Source: Dendrolimus kikuchii
Lineage: Eukaryota > Arthropoda > Insecta > Lepidoptera > Lasiocampidae
Direction: 5' to 3'
NCBI GenBank assembly: GCA_019925095.2
Contig: CM034410.1
Coordinates: forward strand, 15,792,436 to 15,856,435
Length of the DNA stretch: 64,000 bases
Under the pieces are notes generated by a model that was not told the origin of the DNA, searched no databases, and saw only the letters and a list, made by a program, of their open reading frames with translations. Positions 53,401 to 62,095 of the stretch are shown in pieces. The translations under genes and the position numbers were made by a program. How positions within the stretch are numbered: the first letter of the stretch is position 1; every line of letters begins with the position of its first letter.

Positions 53401-55683
53401 AAATTATCAACGAATAAATGGAAACCAGTCGGTTCTGCCACTCGCCGGCCGCTACCGCGGCACGCTCGCTTCGCTCGCTCGGCTCGTGGGCTTTGGTCTA
53501 AAGATAACCTAACCTAACCCACTGTCCTTGTCACTGGTTACACCTTCGACCACCCCTTACACTTATACTTTGTTCTGCTTACATTGGTATTGCATGTAGT
53601 CAGTATTTATATACACAAACTAGAAAAATATATTAATTATCTTAGTTACAATCATGTGAAAAATCTCAAATTTCATACTTTCATGTCATTCAATGATCTT
53701 CAGATTGATTGAAAAATATGATATTCATGCTGTATGGATTTAGTGTCTTTGCCTAACAAGTAGCAAAGTGGCAGAACCGACTGCTTACCATTAATTATGG
53801 TTAAAGTCGATTCTGCCTGCGGCTTTGGTCTGAAGCTAACCTAACCTAACCCACTGACCTTCTCATTGGTCGCAACCTTCAACCGCTCCTCACAACCTAT
53901 TTTTTGTGTTGCTAACATTGGCATTGCATATTTGAGCTCTAGTGTGAAGCTAACCCAACCTAAAGAGTGGCAAGCAAAGGAAATAAATCCAAACAGCCTA
54001 TTTTTTATTAAGAATACATCAGACAACGTTGTATGGATTTATTTCCTTTGCCTGCCACTCTGATGAACTAAGTTACAACAAAAAGATTTGTCTTTAGCAG
54101 TGTAGTTTACTTTATGGAGCATGGCGGTTTTATCTGGGAAGTGTTTTATAGTTTTTACAACAACCTAATAAAATGTGCTTTAAAAATTAATAAAGTAAGA
54201 TATTGATTGTTTTTAAGTTAACTTATGTGTTTGTGCTCAAAATCATAAGTGTTTAGCAACGTGCCGTATTACTTTGCAATAATAATATTAGCATAGTAGG
54301 CAGTCTATGTATATTCTAAGGTAATTGTATTGTTTATTAATTATGTGCCCAAATGAAGGCTTTCCGACAATTTTAATTTCGTTATTGTACCATAGCAAAC
54401 TATAATTATAATCTTGTATATAAAAAAAACGCATAATTTTCGGGTTCCGCCTTTATGCAAATTTACCAATAGTTTTTACAGGATGCTCAAACAGACAGAC
54501 AGACAAAATTATAAAAATAATGATTTCGAAACATGCTGGTTCAAATTAGCCCCTTTGATTATTTTCACATTTTCAAACGCATTGTACAGATAGATAGAAC
54601 GAAGATATGTTTTTTTGGTAGGAAGGTGTGTTACATATACATAATCTTATACTAATATATACAACTGAGGAGATTGTTTGTTTGTTTGCTTGAACGCATT
54701 AATGTCAGGAACTACTGGTCCGATTTGAAAAATTCTTTCAGTGTTAGATAGCCCATTTATCGAGAAAGGCTATAGGCTATATATCATCACGCTAAAATCA
54801 TTAGAAGCGGAGCACCAATGAAGAATGTTTCAAAATCGGGTATTTTTGTTTATCTTTCTTTTTTTAAACTGTTCCACGAGGACGAAGTCAGAAGCTATAA
54901 TTAATATTCCGCTACAGTATCAGACGAAAAAAATGTGCTTAAACTTATATAATATACACGTGGTTCGTGTATGTGTGATTAATAGTAATATATATGTCAC
55001 CGTAAAATTATAATTATCCTTAGTTTATAATCTATCTCACGAGATTGTAAACTGCCGAAATATTGTGAACCTTAATATACTAATTATAATTTAACGCATT
55101 ATTTTTCAATATTTTATTATCTATTGACTTGAAATCATCAAATTGTGAAATGGCATACGATGAAACGCACCTCGCGCGCTTTATTTGACTGACACCTGTA
55201 TTTTATTTCTAATCTATGAACGCAGAACGACCTACTATAAGACCAACCAATCAGCGCGCGAGGTATTTTTCAACGCATACCATTTCACAATTTGACGATT
55301 TCACTTCGAAAGATTATAATCTATGATGCGTTATATTGTAAGCAGTTACGGTTCAAATTATTTCGACAATTTACAATCTCGTGTGATAGATTATATATAA
55401 TGTAACGGTATTTACAATTTGACGGTGACATATATACTGGAAACTATTCCACCTTTATATGTAGTAAATCGATTATTTAATACTAAGTTTTCTTAACGCA
55501 CTGCAGCGCGCTCGGCTACCTTTAACCTGCTTTACTCTGAGAGCTCGGGATTCGGTCTACTCATGTTTTTCGTCTGAGATTTTAGATAAATTTATAAATA
55601 GATAGTCAAGAACAATACTTACTAACAACAGCTGCAAAGGTTTGTATCAGAAAGGCACTCACTTTAATCCGTTCCTCGTTCAT
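41210..55683 (-). CDS. Tret1-like MFS sugar transporter B (complete, 8 exons, 485 residues)
   Basis: A complete sugar-porter family gene. Exons: 55623-55683, 51498-51727, 50662-50982, 50237-50363, 47998-48078, 46113-46330, 44747-44929 and 41210-41446. They total 1458 bp including the stop, with GT-AG borders and consistent phases. Motifs include YGRK at residues 83-86 (loop 2-3), EISQDAIRG (loop 4-5), KESPVFLM in place of PESP, EAAKSIAFYRR, LQVYAEPLF (TM7), DRLGRR (loop 8-9), GPAPIPYVIAAEFF (TM10) and LPETKGLPADAI near the C-terminus. 485 residues is normal for the family. It likely moves trehalose or hexose across the plasma membrane, but the substrate is inferred. It lies about 15 kb upstream of, and in the same direction as, transporter A. 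The first intron holds two large hairpin elements. Confidence 0.9.
41508..42191. mobile_element. inverted-repeat element in the last intron of transporter B
   Basis: CCATTTACATGGAGAGAGTT at the left against AACTCTCTTCATGTAAATGG at the right; interior has repeated CATACGAG and CGTATGACATACTCG motifs. A retroposon is nested at 41580-41775. Confidence 0.6.
41580..41775 (+). mobile_element. GCAATAAA retroposon, short form, in the last intron of transporter B
   Basis: Begins GCCAGGTGGTAGGG with a ~40-bp deletion; nested in the inverted-repeat element at 41508-42191. Confidence 0.72.
42476..42785 (-). mobile_element. GCAATAAA retroposon, full length, last intron of transporter B
   Basis: Full unit in the same direction as the gene. 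Confidence 0.78.
43147..43965. mobile_element. inverted-repeat element interrupted by an RTE copy
   Basis: Left arm 43147-43275, right arm 43352-43454 and 43944-43965. Arms share GTGATCACGG, CAAAGATGTCAAGT and GTTTTAACGGTTTTAA. Single-arm relatives lie at 32575-32745 and 60315-60480. Confidence 0.72.
43455..43934 (+). mobile_element. 5'-truncated RTE-like LINE inside an inverted-repeat element
   Basis: Starts at CTCACGTATGGAAGCG and ends (TATG)n. Target duplication TTAAAACCG at 43446-43454 and 43935-43943, cut out of the right arm of a hairpin element. Confidence 0.87.
44205..44430 (+). repeat. dispersed repeat (AGACTATATAAACGATGGA)
   Basis: AATAGACTATATAAACGATG ... TGTCTGTTTGTCGG ... GATCGACAG. 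Second copy at 62375-62600. Confidence 0.65.
44747..44929 (-). CDS. sugar transporter B, coding exon 7
   Basis: 183 bp, phase 0 to 0, encoding TM9-TM10 with GPAPIPYVIAAEFFLPE, the family signature for the sugar-binding helix 10. Conventional members have GPIPWxxxxE; here Tyr replaces Trp. Confidence 0.9.
45058..45539 (+). mobile_element. non-autonomous Helitron-like element
   Basis: Starts TCTATACTAATATTATAAAG, ends CACAGCTAG, with A before and T after, as Helitrons insert. Carries two 5' regions (45058 and 45331) with the shared TCAGGAACYRCTGRTCCGAT block. No protein. Confidence 0.65.
45690..45805 (+). mobile_element. decayed HmRTE-type LINE end
   Basis: KRVVEWRLHLG, then a deleted middle and QQ*TRVG* match the end of the HmRTE-type copy with several changes. 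Old copy. Confidence 0.6.
45985..46106 (+). mobile_element. GCAATAAA retroposon tail next to a splice donor
   Basis: Begins TTAAGAGAGCAGCAGCG, ends CCTGCAATAAAAAAAAAT, with the exon 6 donor of transporter B at 46111-46112. Confidence 0.75.
46113..46330 (-). CDS. sugar transporter B, coding exon 6
   Basis: 218 bp encoding SSIRAVIVALLVMAYT (TM7), LQVYAEPLFKEA, TM8 and DRLGRR. The donor GTAAAT is followed within about 8 bases by the A-tail of a retroposon lying in the opposite direction. Confidence 0.9.
46844..47225 (-). mobile_element. 5'-truncated RTE-like LINE
   Basis: Target duplication GGAGTAAAATA at 46833-46843 and 47226-47236. A ~70-bp internal deletion removes [16 protein letters not shown]. 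Lies in intron 5 of sugar transporter B. Confidence 0.85.
47516..47810 (+). mobile_element. GCAATAAA retroposon, nearly full length, intron 5 of transporter B
   Basis: Starts TCCGTGCAGGAACGG, lacks ~20 bp near ATTAGTGACCAGG, ends CCTGCAATAAAATAAAAT. Confidence 0.77.
47998..48078 (-). CDS. sugar transporter B, coding exon 5
   Basis: 81 bp, phase 1 to 1, encoding DPAAAMELLKMKPEI and ESEWQFL, the central cytosolic loop. Not visible as a long open frame; supported by phase, acceptor TTTACAG and donor GTACGT. Confidence 0.8.
48079..48689. other. unassigned DNA in intron 4 of transporter B
   Basis: A/T-rich, no ORF or shared repeat recognised. Confidence 0.5.
48690..48800 (+). repeat. short tandem repeat (~39 bp, ATTAGATGG)
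   Basis: AATAGATGGTACC, ACTAGATGGGGTT and ATTAGATGGTACT recur at ~39-bp spacing with TTCTATAAAT between. Confidence 0.5.
48905..49270 (+). mobile_element. LINE 3' end
   Basis: Frames with ELWNALPESVFPEKYNPGIF and KSR, then a UTR ending GGGCTGTTATTATTATTAT. A reversed copy of the UTR is at 61445-61560. Confidence 0.6.
49480..50112 (+). mobile_element. R1-like LINE end
   Basis: Contains VASFCESVMAQKEAAEREKE and an RRKQMRTPP stop, as in the R1-like element at 22828, then a 3' UTR ending GCGTTAAAAAAAGG. The upstream CCHC region is frame-broken. Confidence 0.6.
50237..50363 (-). CDS. sugar transporter B, coding exon 4
   Basis: 127 bp encoding EAAKSIAFYRRVDVTSKEV and a charged loop ending LEEVN plus G, before GTAAGC. 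Confidence 0.88.
50555..50648 (+). mobile_element. Jockey-like LINE 3' tail in intron 3 of transporter B
   Basis: GGGAGTTTCTTGCCCC, then TGTTCTCCAGTGGAACTTAT and GAATTTG. Its end lies about 14 bases from the exon 3 donor. Confidence 0.6.
50662..50982 (-). CDS. sugar transporter B, coding exon 3
   Basis: 321 bp, phase 0 to 0, encoding TM3 to TM6 and KESPVFLMQQGKEE. A Jockey-type LINE tail ends about 14 bases inside the intron from its donor. Confidence 0.9.
51498..51727 (-). CDS. sugar transporter B, coding exon 2
   Basis: 230 bp encoding TM1 (FAFAWPSYNV), TM2 and NTYGRK, ending SFGLPFV before GTAAGC. Same length and phases as exon 2 of transporter A. Confidence 0.9.
51728..52340. other. unassigned DNA in intron 1 of transporter B
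   Basis: A/T-rich, with two near-identical ACTAAAATGAGAACC / AGAATGATGATAAC motifs at 52075-52150; nothing else. Confidence 0.45.
52350..52649 (+). repeat. tandem dimer of a ~153-bp unit (GCAGCGCCATCT)
   Basis: Two units, each GCAGCGCCATCT ... TTATCGGGATAAA ... CGAGTTTCAT. The multi-palindromic element is inserted at its end. Confidence 0.6.
52650..54467. mobile_element. 1818-bp multi-palindromic DNA element
   Basis: Terminal inverted repeats of 25 bp with one mismatch (GGTAAAATTGCATAAAGGCG... on the left), extending as outer arms 52650-52790 and 54330-54467. Exact 8-bp target duplication AATAGTTT at 52642-52649 and 54468-54475. Inside are long inner arms (about 53055-53385 and 53425-53770) and a small hairpin (53968-54061). 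No ORF. 8-bp duplications fit hAT, P or Merlin groups. Confidence 0.85.
54645..54898 (+). mobile_element. non-autonomous Helitron-like element
   Basis: TCTTATACTAATATATACAA start, AAATTCTTTCAGTGTTAGAT body, end GAAGCTAT (changed CTAG). Confidence 0.6.
55028..55393. mobile_element. 366-bp hairpin MITE in intron 1 of transporter B
   Basis: Arms pair along most of the length: TAATCTATCTCACGAGATTG against CAATCTCGTGTGATAGATTA, with TGTGAAATGGCAT and CTCGCGCGC repeated inverted further in. TA on both sides suggests a Tc1/mariner-type origin. Confidence 0.75.
55623..55683 (-). CDS. sugar transporter B, coding exon 1
   Basis: ATG at 55683 reads MNEERIKVSAFLIQTFAAVV plus A, then GTAAGT. The A joins TT of exon 2 (Ile), giving VVISYLVVLTGF. 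Upstream context TAAA before ATG is acceptable for insect initiation. Confidence 0.85.
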
Positions 55684-55773
55684 TTTACAAGCCTTCAAAT
55701 TTTTATTTCCTCCTTAGAATTCTTAGCAATTTATTAAATAAAAAACAACTTGTAATGTCCAAAGACAGGTGTT

Positions 55774-55793
55774 GAATGATAACTGTGACGTAA
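55774..55793 (-). promoter_or_regulatory. possible initiator and CRE-like site of sugar transporter B
   Basis: On the minus strand a TTACGTCA box (55786-55793) lies 7 bases upstream of TCATTC (55774-55779), which fits the arthropod initiator TCAKTY, about 90 bases before the ATG. No TATA box. Short motifs, so this is only a suggestion. Confidence 0.2.
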
Positions 55794-55984
55794 TTAGCTT
55801 TGATGCTTAACAAATCTGCAAGTTATCTACGATGGATGATATTTGCTCAGTTATTAATATTATCGCATAGAATTAAGTGTTATATTATTAGGGTACTGAA
55901 TCGTGTTGATGATAATATTTATAGAATATAAGTAATTATATTTCTCTATATAGAGCTTGTTGTTTATTTATTAAAAAGTATCCA

Positions 55985-56112
55985 ACATTTCTGTTGCGGA
56001 CAGAGCACCCCCCTCGCCGGAGCACACCTACTCTTCGCGCCCCGCATACCGCCGACGATCATAGCTCACACAATTAGCAGCTAGGCGTCGGACGGGCCGG
56101 CGGACCGAAAAT
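55985..56112 (+). mobile_element. fragment of LTR family 2
   Basis: TGTTGCGGACAGAGCACCC, CGCCCCGCATACCGC and AATTAGCAGCTAGGCGTC match 18470-18575 with changes. Confidence 0.45.
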
Positions 56113-56154
56113 TATCCAACATTTCCTTCATATAAGACATAAATAAGAGAATTA

Positions 56155-56331
56155 ACTTAAGGCCTTCGTCGTTGGATGGCCTTTGAAACGAATGAAAAGT
56201 CTTTACTCCACCTCACTGCAACACAGAGGCTCCGGGTTAGATTCATGGCATAGTAAATTTCGTAAATAAACTTTCCATTATTTACTATGGTCTGGGTGAC
56301 TGGGATCGGCCACAGAATGGTTTATTATATA
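56155..56331 (+). mobile_element. tRNA-derived SINE, diverged, truncated by a Helitron-like end
   Basis: CACCTCACTGCAACACAGAG, GGGTTAGATTC (damaged B box), TATGGTCTGGGTGACTGGGA. The 3' part stops where a Helitron-like 5' end begins. Confidence 0.65.
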
Positions 56332-56586
56332 TCTTATACTAATATATAAAGCTGAAGAGTGTGTTTGTTTGCTTGAACGCGCTAATTTCGAGAACTGCTG
56401 GTCTGATTTGAAAAATTCTTTCAGTGTTAGATAGCCCATTTATCGAGGAAGGCTATAGGCTATATATTATCACGCTAAGACCAATATGAGTGGAGCACCA
56501 ATGAAGAATCTTTCATAATCGGGGGGTTTTCTTTAACTTATTTTTTTTAACTATTCCACGCGGACGAAGTCGCGGACAATAGCCTA
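56332..56586 (+). mobile_element. non-autonomous Helitron-like element
   Basis: TCTTATACTAATATATAAAG start; end hairpin CGCGGACGAAGTCGCGG then ACAATAGCCTA. Confidence 0.62.
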
Positions 56587-56589
56587 TTC

Positions 56590-57884
56590 ATAACACGAGA
56601 TTACTATTTAACAAGATAGCGATTATGATTATTATAATACAATGTAATAAATGTGTGACTAAAAAATTGAGAGGAAGAAGATTAAGGTAGTATGAGCATG
56701 TAATAAGCAGGCATGAATCATCACGTGTCAAAAAGAATTTTAAACTGTAAGATCGATGAGTACAAATGTAAATGTAGACCATACCAATGTAATGGTAGAC
56801 CAAAGGTATACCATGGAACACCCTAGATGTTGTCTGCTGAGCGCATCTATAAGCGCATTTACACTGTAGCAGCGAGAGGTAGAGGTTAAATGGTATTTCA
56901 GATGGCAGAGAGTATTATTCACTGTCGAGTGCTGATGTGAACTAATTTATTTATTTATAGGAAGCGGTAACCTTAATTACAAATATTAACAACTTATACA
57001 GTATTATACATATCACAATGTGTGAGCGGGGCGGATAATGTGCGAGCGAGATAGAACAACTATTAATAAGTACACTCCCGCGTTGCGCTAGCCAGTAGTT
57101 TGTTGTCCACTGCGATGATTAGACGTATGCAGCCCATAACATAAATATTTAAAATCGTCGATGAACTTAGCCCCCCTTATCTCACCCCACATTCTAAACT
57201 ATATGACTCAAACATTGCACCCGCCTACTTAACGCTGTTAACCTGCTATAGCTACCAATACCTAAGGATCAAAACAAGTATAATATAGTACAAAAACAAC
57301 AACGGATACGTTACCGAAAAAAAATCAAAATGATCTATATACACATACTAGTAGGCCCATCAGGCATTGTCCTGCCTTGAAAAATAATCCTGGAATCAGA
57401 TCACAGCCTAACCTACCGTATCCAATTGTGAATATCTTTCATTTAGCACACACTCAAACACGTTTTTATGAAAATAAGTCCAGCGGTTTAGGAGTTCAAT
57501 AATTCACACAAGTACAGAACAATTTATACACTTATTCCACTTTCCACAGTGGACTGAATGTGTGGTGATGATTGTTTTGTGTCATAAGATCGTTGTTCCA
57601 GTCAATTCGTTTTATCTACATAAAGTAATAAATACGATAATGCCTGTTTATTATATTAACCTAGAAATATACAAGTGTACAACCCGACTACAATAGTCTT
57701 CGTTGCCTATTGTAGTTTCAAACAATATTCTTTTCTGTAGTCAAATTAACATTGCCGTGTAGCCTCCATAAACTTTACAATAATTTCGTGGGGCAAAGTA
57801 TGACTAAAACTAGGTACATTCCAATTTCAAAATTTCCCTCCACATTGTTTGCGAGCTAATTTAAATTATGGTGTCTCATTGAAA
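56590..57884. other. unassigned intergenic DNA upstream of transporter B
   Basis: Apart from a diverged relative of the 118-bp unit repeat (57345-57525) and the presumed left flank of the mariner, no gene or repeat supported. Confidence 0.45.
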
Positions 57885-58896
57885 AATGGATCTGCGTCGG
57901 GAACATTTTCGCGCAATGACTTTTAACGATTTCAGGTGTCGCCTGAAACCGGACGAATCGTACGATAGACTTTAAATGGCATTCATGGATGAAGGATGAT
58001 GCCTTCAAAGGCAATCGTGTATTGTTGGTACAACGAATTCATGCGCAGTCGACTAAGTTTGGGGGATGAAGAAAGAAGTAGTCGCCCTTTGACGACTGTT
58101 ACGGAAGAAAACATGCTAGCAGTGAAAAATTTAATCCAAGAGATTCAGCACGTACTGCAGATTGGATCGGGAAGCCTTCACGAGATGCTACACGTGCACC
58201 TTCGCGTGAGGATAGTTTCACGCTGGGTGCCGCACAACCTCACCGAAGCTCAGAAGCAGGCCTGGGTGGAATGGTGCCGTGATATAATAAACAAATTTTA
58301 AGCAGGCTCGTCTCGGCGTGTTTACGACATAATTACAGGTGATGAGTCCTGGATTTACCAATACGATCAGAAACTAATCGACGGTATGGGTGTTTCTAAA
58401 CGAATCAAATCCTACCAAAGTGAAGCTATCTAGAAGCGGAAGAAGATTTTGATCGGGAGTTTTTTCAATTTGACTGGCTACTTGGTGTCAATTCTTTTAC
58501 GGAACCAAAGAAGCATCAACGCCGAACGGTATATTACCAAATGTTTGGTAGAAGTTTTCTCTGTTGTGAGCAACAAGCGAGTACTGCTCCACCACGACAA
58601 CGCGACCGCCCATACCGCGCTCAAAAGGAGGGACTTCCTGGACAGTACGCCGACCAAACTTCTGGGTCACCCTCCTTACAGCCCTGACCCTGCACCGTGT
58701 GACTTCTTTTTTATTTCCGAAAATAACAAATCAGCTCAAAGGGATACAATTTTCATCGCCGGAAGATACGCTGTCAGCGTTCGAGCAAGCTCTAAATGAG
58801 GTGTCTGCGGCGTACTGGAAAAAATGTTTCGAAAACTGGTTCAGACGCATGAAACTGTGTATAGAGGCTGGTGGAGCGTACTTTGTAAAGAATTAA
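57885..58896 (+). pseudogene. dead mariner transposase
   Basis: Mariner-family transposase with frameshifts and stops. Order: SKAIVYCWYNEFMRSRLSLG, RWVPHNLTEAQKQAWVEWC, GDESWIYQYDQK (first catalytic Asp), LLHHDNATAHTA (second), HPPYSPDPAPCDFF (third, D34D spacing), and FENWFRRMKLCIEAGGAYF before TAA at 58894-58896. At least two frame breaks (near 58300 and 58440). Terminal repeats not found. Confidence 0.85.
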
Positions 58897-58974
58897 TAAA
58901 AAAATATTTACTTATAGAACATTTATTTTTATTTTCGCAAAACTTGGACTGTGTTGTCTTTGCATAAATAAATG

Positions 58975-59515
58975 ATTATTATGTATGTCTTTGAAGACCA
59001 CGGGCCATAAAAATGGCCCGGACATTTGGAGGGCTTGCGTGGGGCCATGGCAAGGTCAACACGTAGAGGCCCTTTGACAAATTTAATGTAAATGTGGCGT
59101 GACACTGACCGGCGTTTATCCTTGTCTACACCATATAGTAATGCACCCAAGGACAAGCCCCGGCCAGTGTAGGACTATTATGGGAACTGAGGACAAAAAG
59201 TACCGGGCTATTGGGGTGAACTGCTAGTGGTACTAGGGGTCTGGGAATATGGGGACTATGGCGTCTGCCCGTCGCAATGTTCGGAGAACATGGAAAAATG
59301 GGCAGACGGTGACTCGCCACTCTCTGCATGGGCCCCAAAAGATGCCATTGAAGACAGGGGCAACATGGGTGTGAGTGGCTAAGGAATGTAGAGAGGTGGG
59401 CTGCAGGTTCACCGAAGCTACTTCTGACGTGATGCCATTTATCACTTCCAACTCTGGAGCTTGAGTCTTAGCTCTAGCGATCTCCACTCCGTGCCGGCGG
59501 GCTAAAGCAGGCAAG
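58975..59515 (-). mobile_element. ~600-bp LINE tail family, copy 3
   Basis: Third copy, 5'-truncated by ~80 bp. 3' hairpins CGGGCCATTTTTATGGCCCG and GTCTTCAAAGAC. Follows the mariner remnant directly. Confidence 0.7.
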
Positions 59516-59535
59516 GAGGCGGGGGCCAGTCCACT

Positions 59536-59652
59536 CTTCGAGGCTGGTAGCGCATTGGTAGCAGCCTCTGGTGTTGCAATCGACAATAGGCGACGGTAAC
59601 CACATCAGATAGGTCGTCAAACTGTCTGCTGTAATCCAGCAATAGAAAAGGA
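59536..59652 (+). mobile_element. diverged relative of the GCAATAAA retroposon tail
   Basis: Shares GGTGTTGCAA, AATAGGCGACGGTAACC and GTCTGCTGTAATCCAGCAATAG; joins the ~600-bp LINE tail at its left. Confidence 0.55.
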
Positions 59653-59960
59653 CAGGTGGCGCCAACTGTGTCTCTATTACGTATCTCTTTCATGTACTAT
59701 ACTGTCAATGATTACTCGCCGTACCCTACAAAGCATTAGATACATTAAAGCACATAATGAAACGGATTATTAGATGTACTGAAACAGATAGTTTCAACAA
59801 ATAAGATAATAACTGAAATGTATGAAAAATAACAATGTAAGAAATAAAACTGCCAAGTGCGTGCCGGTCAATGAACCATGTCTACATTTTCTAATGAAAA
59901 GAAACCGACTTTAAGAGTAAGCAAGAAATAAAAAAGATATATTTTATACAACTTCTTGAA

Positions 59961-60246
59961 TGGGGCATGTGGAAAGAATGCATGATGAAAGAATGACTAA
60001 ACAGATATACAATGCAAAAGTGGACGGATGCAGAAGTCGTGGAAGGCCACGACACACTTTCCGTAATCAAATTGATCGTGTACTAGCAGAAGGTGATTTC
60101 AGGAGCCTTAAGAATAGACTAGCGTGCATGACAAGAGCTATGAATGTCAAAGAAGCAAGTGAGGTGTGTAAGAATAAGCCTGAAAGGCGCTTTGTTGGTC
60201 GTGCCTACCCTGCAAGGGAACTGGCGTGAAGTTATATATGTATGTG
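59961..60246 (+). mobile_element. 5'-truncated RTE-like LINE
   Basis: Starts in [11 protein letters not shown], open to the end. Target duplication ACTTCTTGAA at 59951-59960 and 60247-60256. Confidence 0.85.
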
Positions 60247-60564
60247 ACTTCTTGAAGTCGATGTAAATTAAAATATAAAGAGTACTATAATTGAGTTATT
60301 GTTGATTTGTTGGTTTGGTTTTCAGCGCGGTAATTTATTTGATTTTTCATTATTCCGACGTTTCAGCTACTTTTCAGAGGCCGTCATCACGGATGACAAA
60401 GATGTTAAGTGTCAATGAGTATTGTTAAAGTCTTATTTAGCCTACCGCCAACTTGTTCATTTTAATTATTTAGTTTTAATTTTGTTTATGGTTATTATGC
60501 TGAAGAGTTTCTTACGCGGCTTCTTCGCTTCAAGTGAATTAAATTAGGCTCCCATAGAGCAAAT

Positions 60565-61275
60565 AACTTTGTACCCCTTTTTACGAAAATTGCGCGGACG
60601 GAGGAGTATGAAATTTCGCACGCTTATAGTTTATATAGAGGAGTGCAGAATGCTAATATTGTTTTTTTAAATTATGCATAAAAAAACATTATTTATTTAT
60701 TTATAGGAAGTTTATTTCTACAAAACGGCACTAATTGAATGCAACTATTTCAAGAGAACGTCGACAAGCCTTTGCAGTCCCGCCGCAGAAGTCATAACCA
60801 CACAGCGCCGAGCGCAGGGGCCACATAGACTAGAAGCTCTTGGTACAGCAAGTGTAGATCGTGATGCTGGGACAAGAGGGCCCGCAACATCCACAAGGCC
60901 CGCAAGGTCCACAAGGAGGTCCGCAGCACATTCTGATAGGGGATATGAAAGAGTACCAAGGCCTAAAAATATAGGGGACAGCAAAGCCGACGTTGTTGGA
61001 TATATTTTTGAAGCTTATGGATTTTTACTTTTTTTTAATGTGTATCTCGCTGAAGATTTGACTGTGCTCACTACACACACTACGATGTATTTGACACACA
61101 CACGCATATATACTCTTTTGTTTATTGTTAAAGTCAAATTATCAATGTAGCCTTGACGAAATCTGTGATTATGGAAGTATATAGTCTTTGACAACAGAAC
61201 CTTAATAATGTTCAAACATATAATTTAAAATAATTATGTTCTAGTTTCGACCAATGGGCCAACACTAGTTGTTAT
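60565..61275 (+). repeat. dispersed repeat (TTTGTACCC...), copy 2, with ~370 bp extra
   Basis: Same ends as 4785-5135. The extra 60690-61060 includes a Pro/Ala-rich stretch without a convincing gene. Confidence 0.7.
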
Positions 61276-61822
61276 AAATATTCGACAATCAGACACTGGA
61301 TAAAAAGATGGTAATAATTTATTCTCTTTTTGTTGCGTACACAAAAAATATCGATATCGACTACCTAATATGTGAAGTCACATCACTAGAGAATAGCCAT
61401 CACGAGTTGTCGTGGATAAATAATAGAATGTTACGTTCAAAAATTTTATAATAACAGCCCATAAACGTTCTATTGCTGGGCTCGGGCGTCCTATTATAGA
61501 GGAACGGACAGTATACCCGCCACGCTTGTCGCTTGGCTTGGCGCAGCTTTGATTACTTCGATGTGCAGGTTTCATCACACATTAGGTCAGAAAACCACTT
61601 AAGCAGTGCATGCGTTCCAGTCAACTTTTGAGTTAGGGACCCGTGCGCTAAGCTACCACGACTTTCAGAAATTTTTATTAATGTTTATTTTTTCATTTCG
61701 TAATTCATTACATGACGGATTTAAAATATTATTCGAATTTACACCACTAGATGTAGAATAGCAATCGTGTCTCTTCCCTATGCATGGAGATCATAGCAAA
61801 GCATTCCATATTTGAATTATTT
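61276..61822. other. repeat-derived DNA downstream of the unrecognised gene
   Basis: Holds a reversed LINE UTR piece (61445-61560) and a second-family SINE scrap (61560-61665). No coding region. Confidence 0.45.
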
Positions 61823-61974
61823 CTGTTACGTAAGTTTCCATTCAGATATATAAGCAAAGTGGACTCTTATTCTGTTGTAGGAGCCTGGTAGATCCGTTCA
61901 CGCCTTCATGCTAGCGGTAGTCAAGTCCACATTAACCCATATCTATCGAGCATGTTCTCTGCATTTCCGTTGCC
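61823..61974 (-). pseudogene. decayed duplicate of the terminal exon (copy 3)
   Basis: Begins at a retained CTAG acceptor and reads GNGNAENMLDRYGLMWT then TGA. An internal deletion removes the WYWMIR segment, but the GGCTCCTACAACAGAATAAG block and EWKL end remain. Older or more damaged than copy 2. Confidence 0.72.
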
Positions 61975-62095
61975 CTAGTAATATTGAAATACAATTATCT
62001 TTCTTGAATAATAAATACTGCATGGCTTGTATTTCTCTAATAAGTGCTGTTTGTATTCAGAAATAATTAACATTTGGAAGATAGAAGTGATTTTT

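Noticed and set aside
53325..53480. CpG island / promoter at the GC-rich stretch
   Set aside because: The GC-rich part is the arm base of a palindromic transposon and has no gene next to it.
58449..58799. Functional mariner transposase
   Set aside because: Frames are broken at least twice and the terminal repeats were not found.
60745..60984. Small Leu/Ala-rich minus-strand frame as a secreted peptide
   Set aside because: Lies within a dispersed repeat, no signal peptide cleavage context, no supporting exon.
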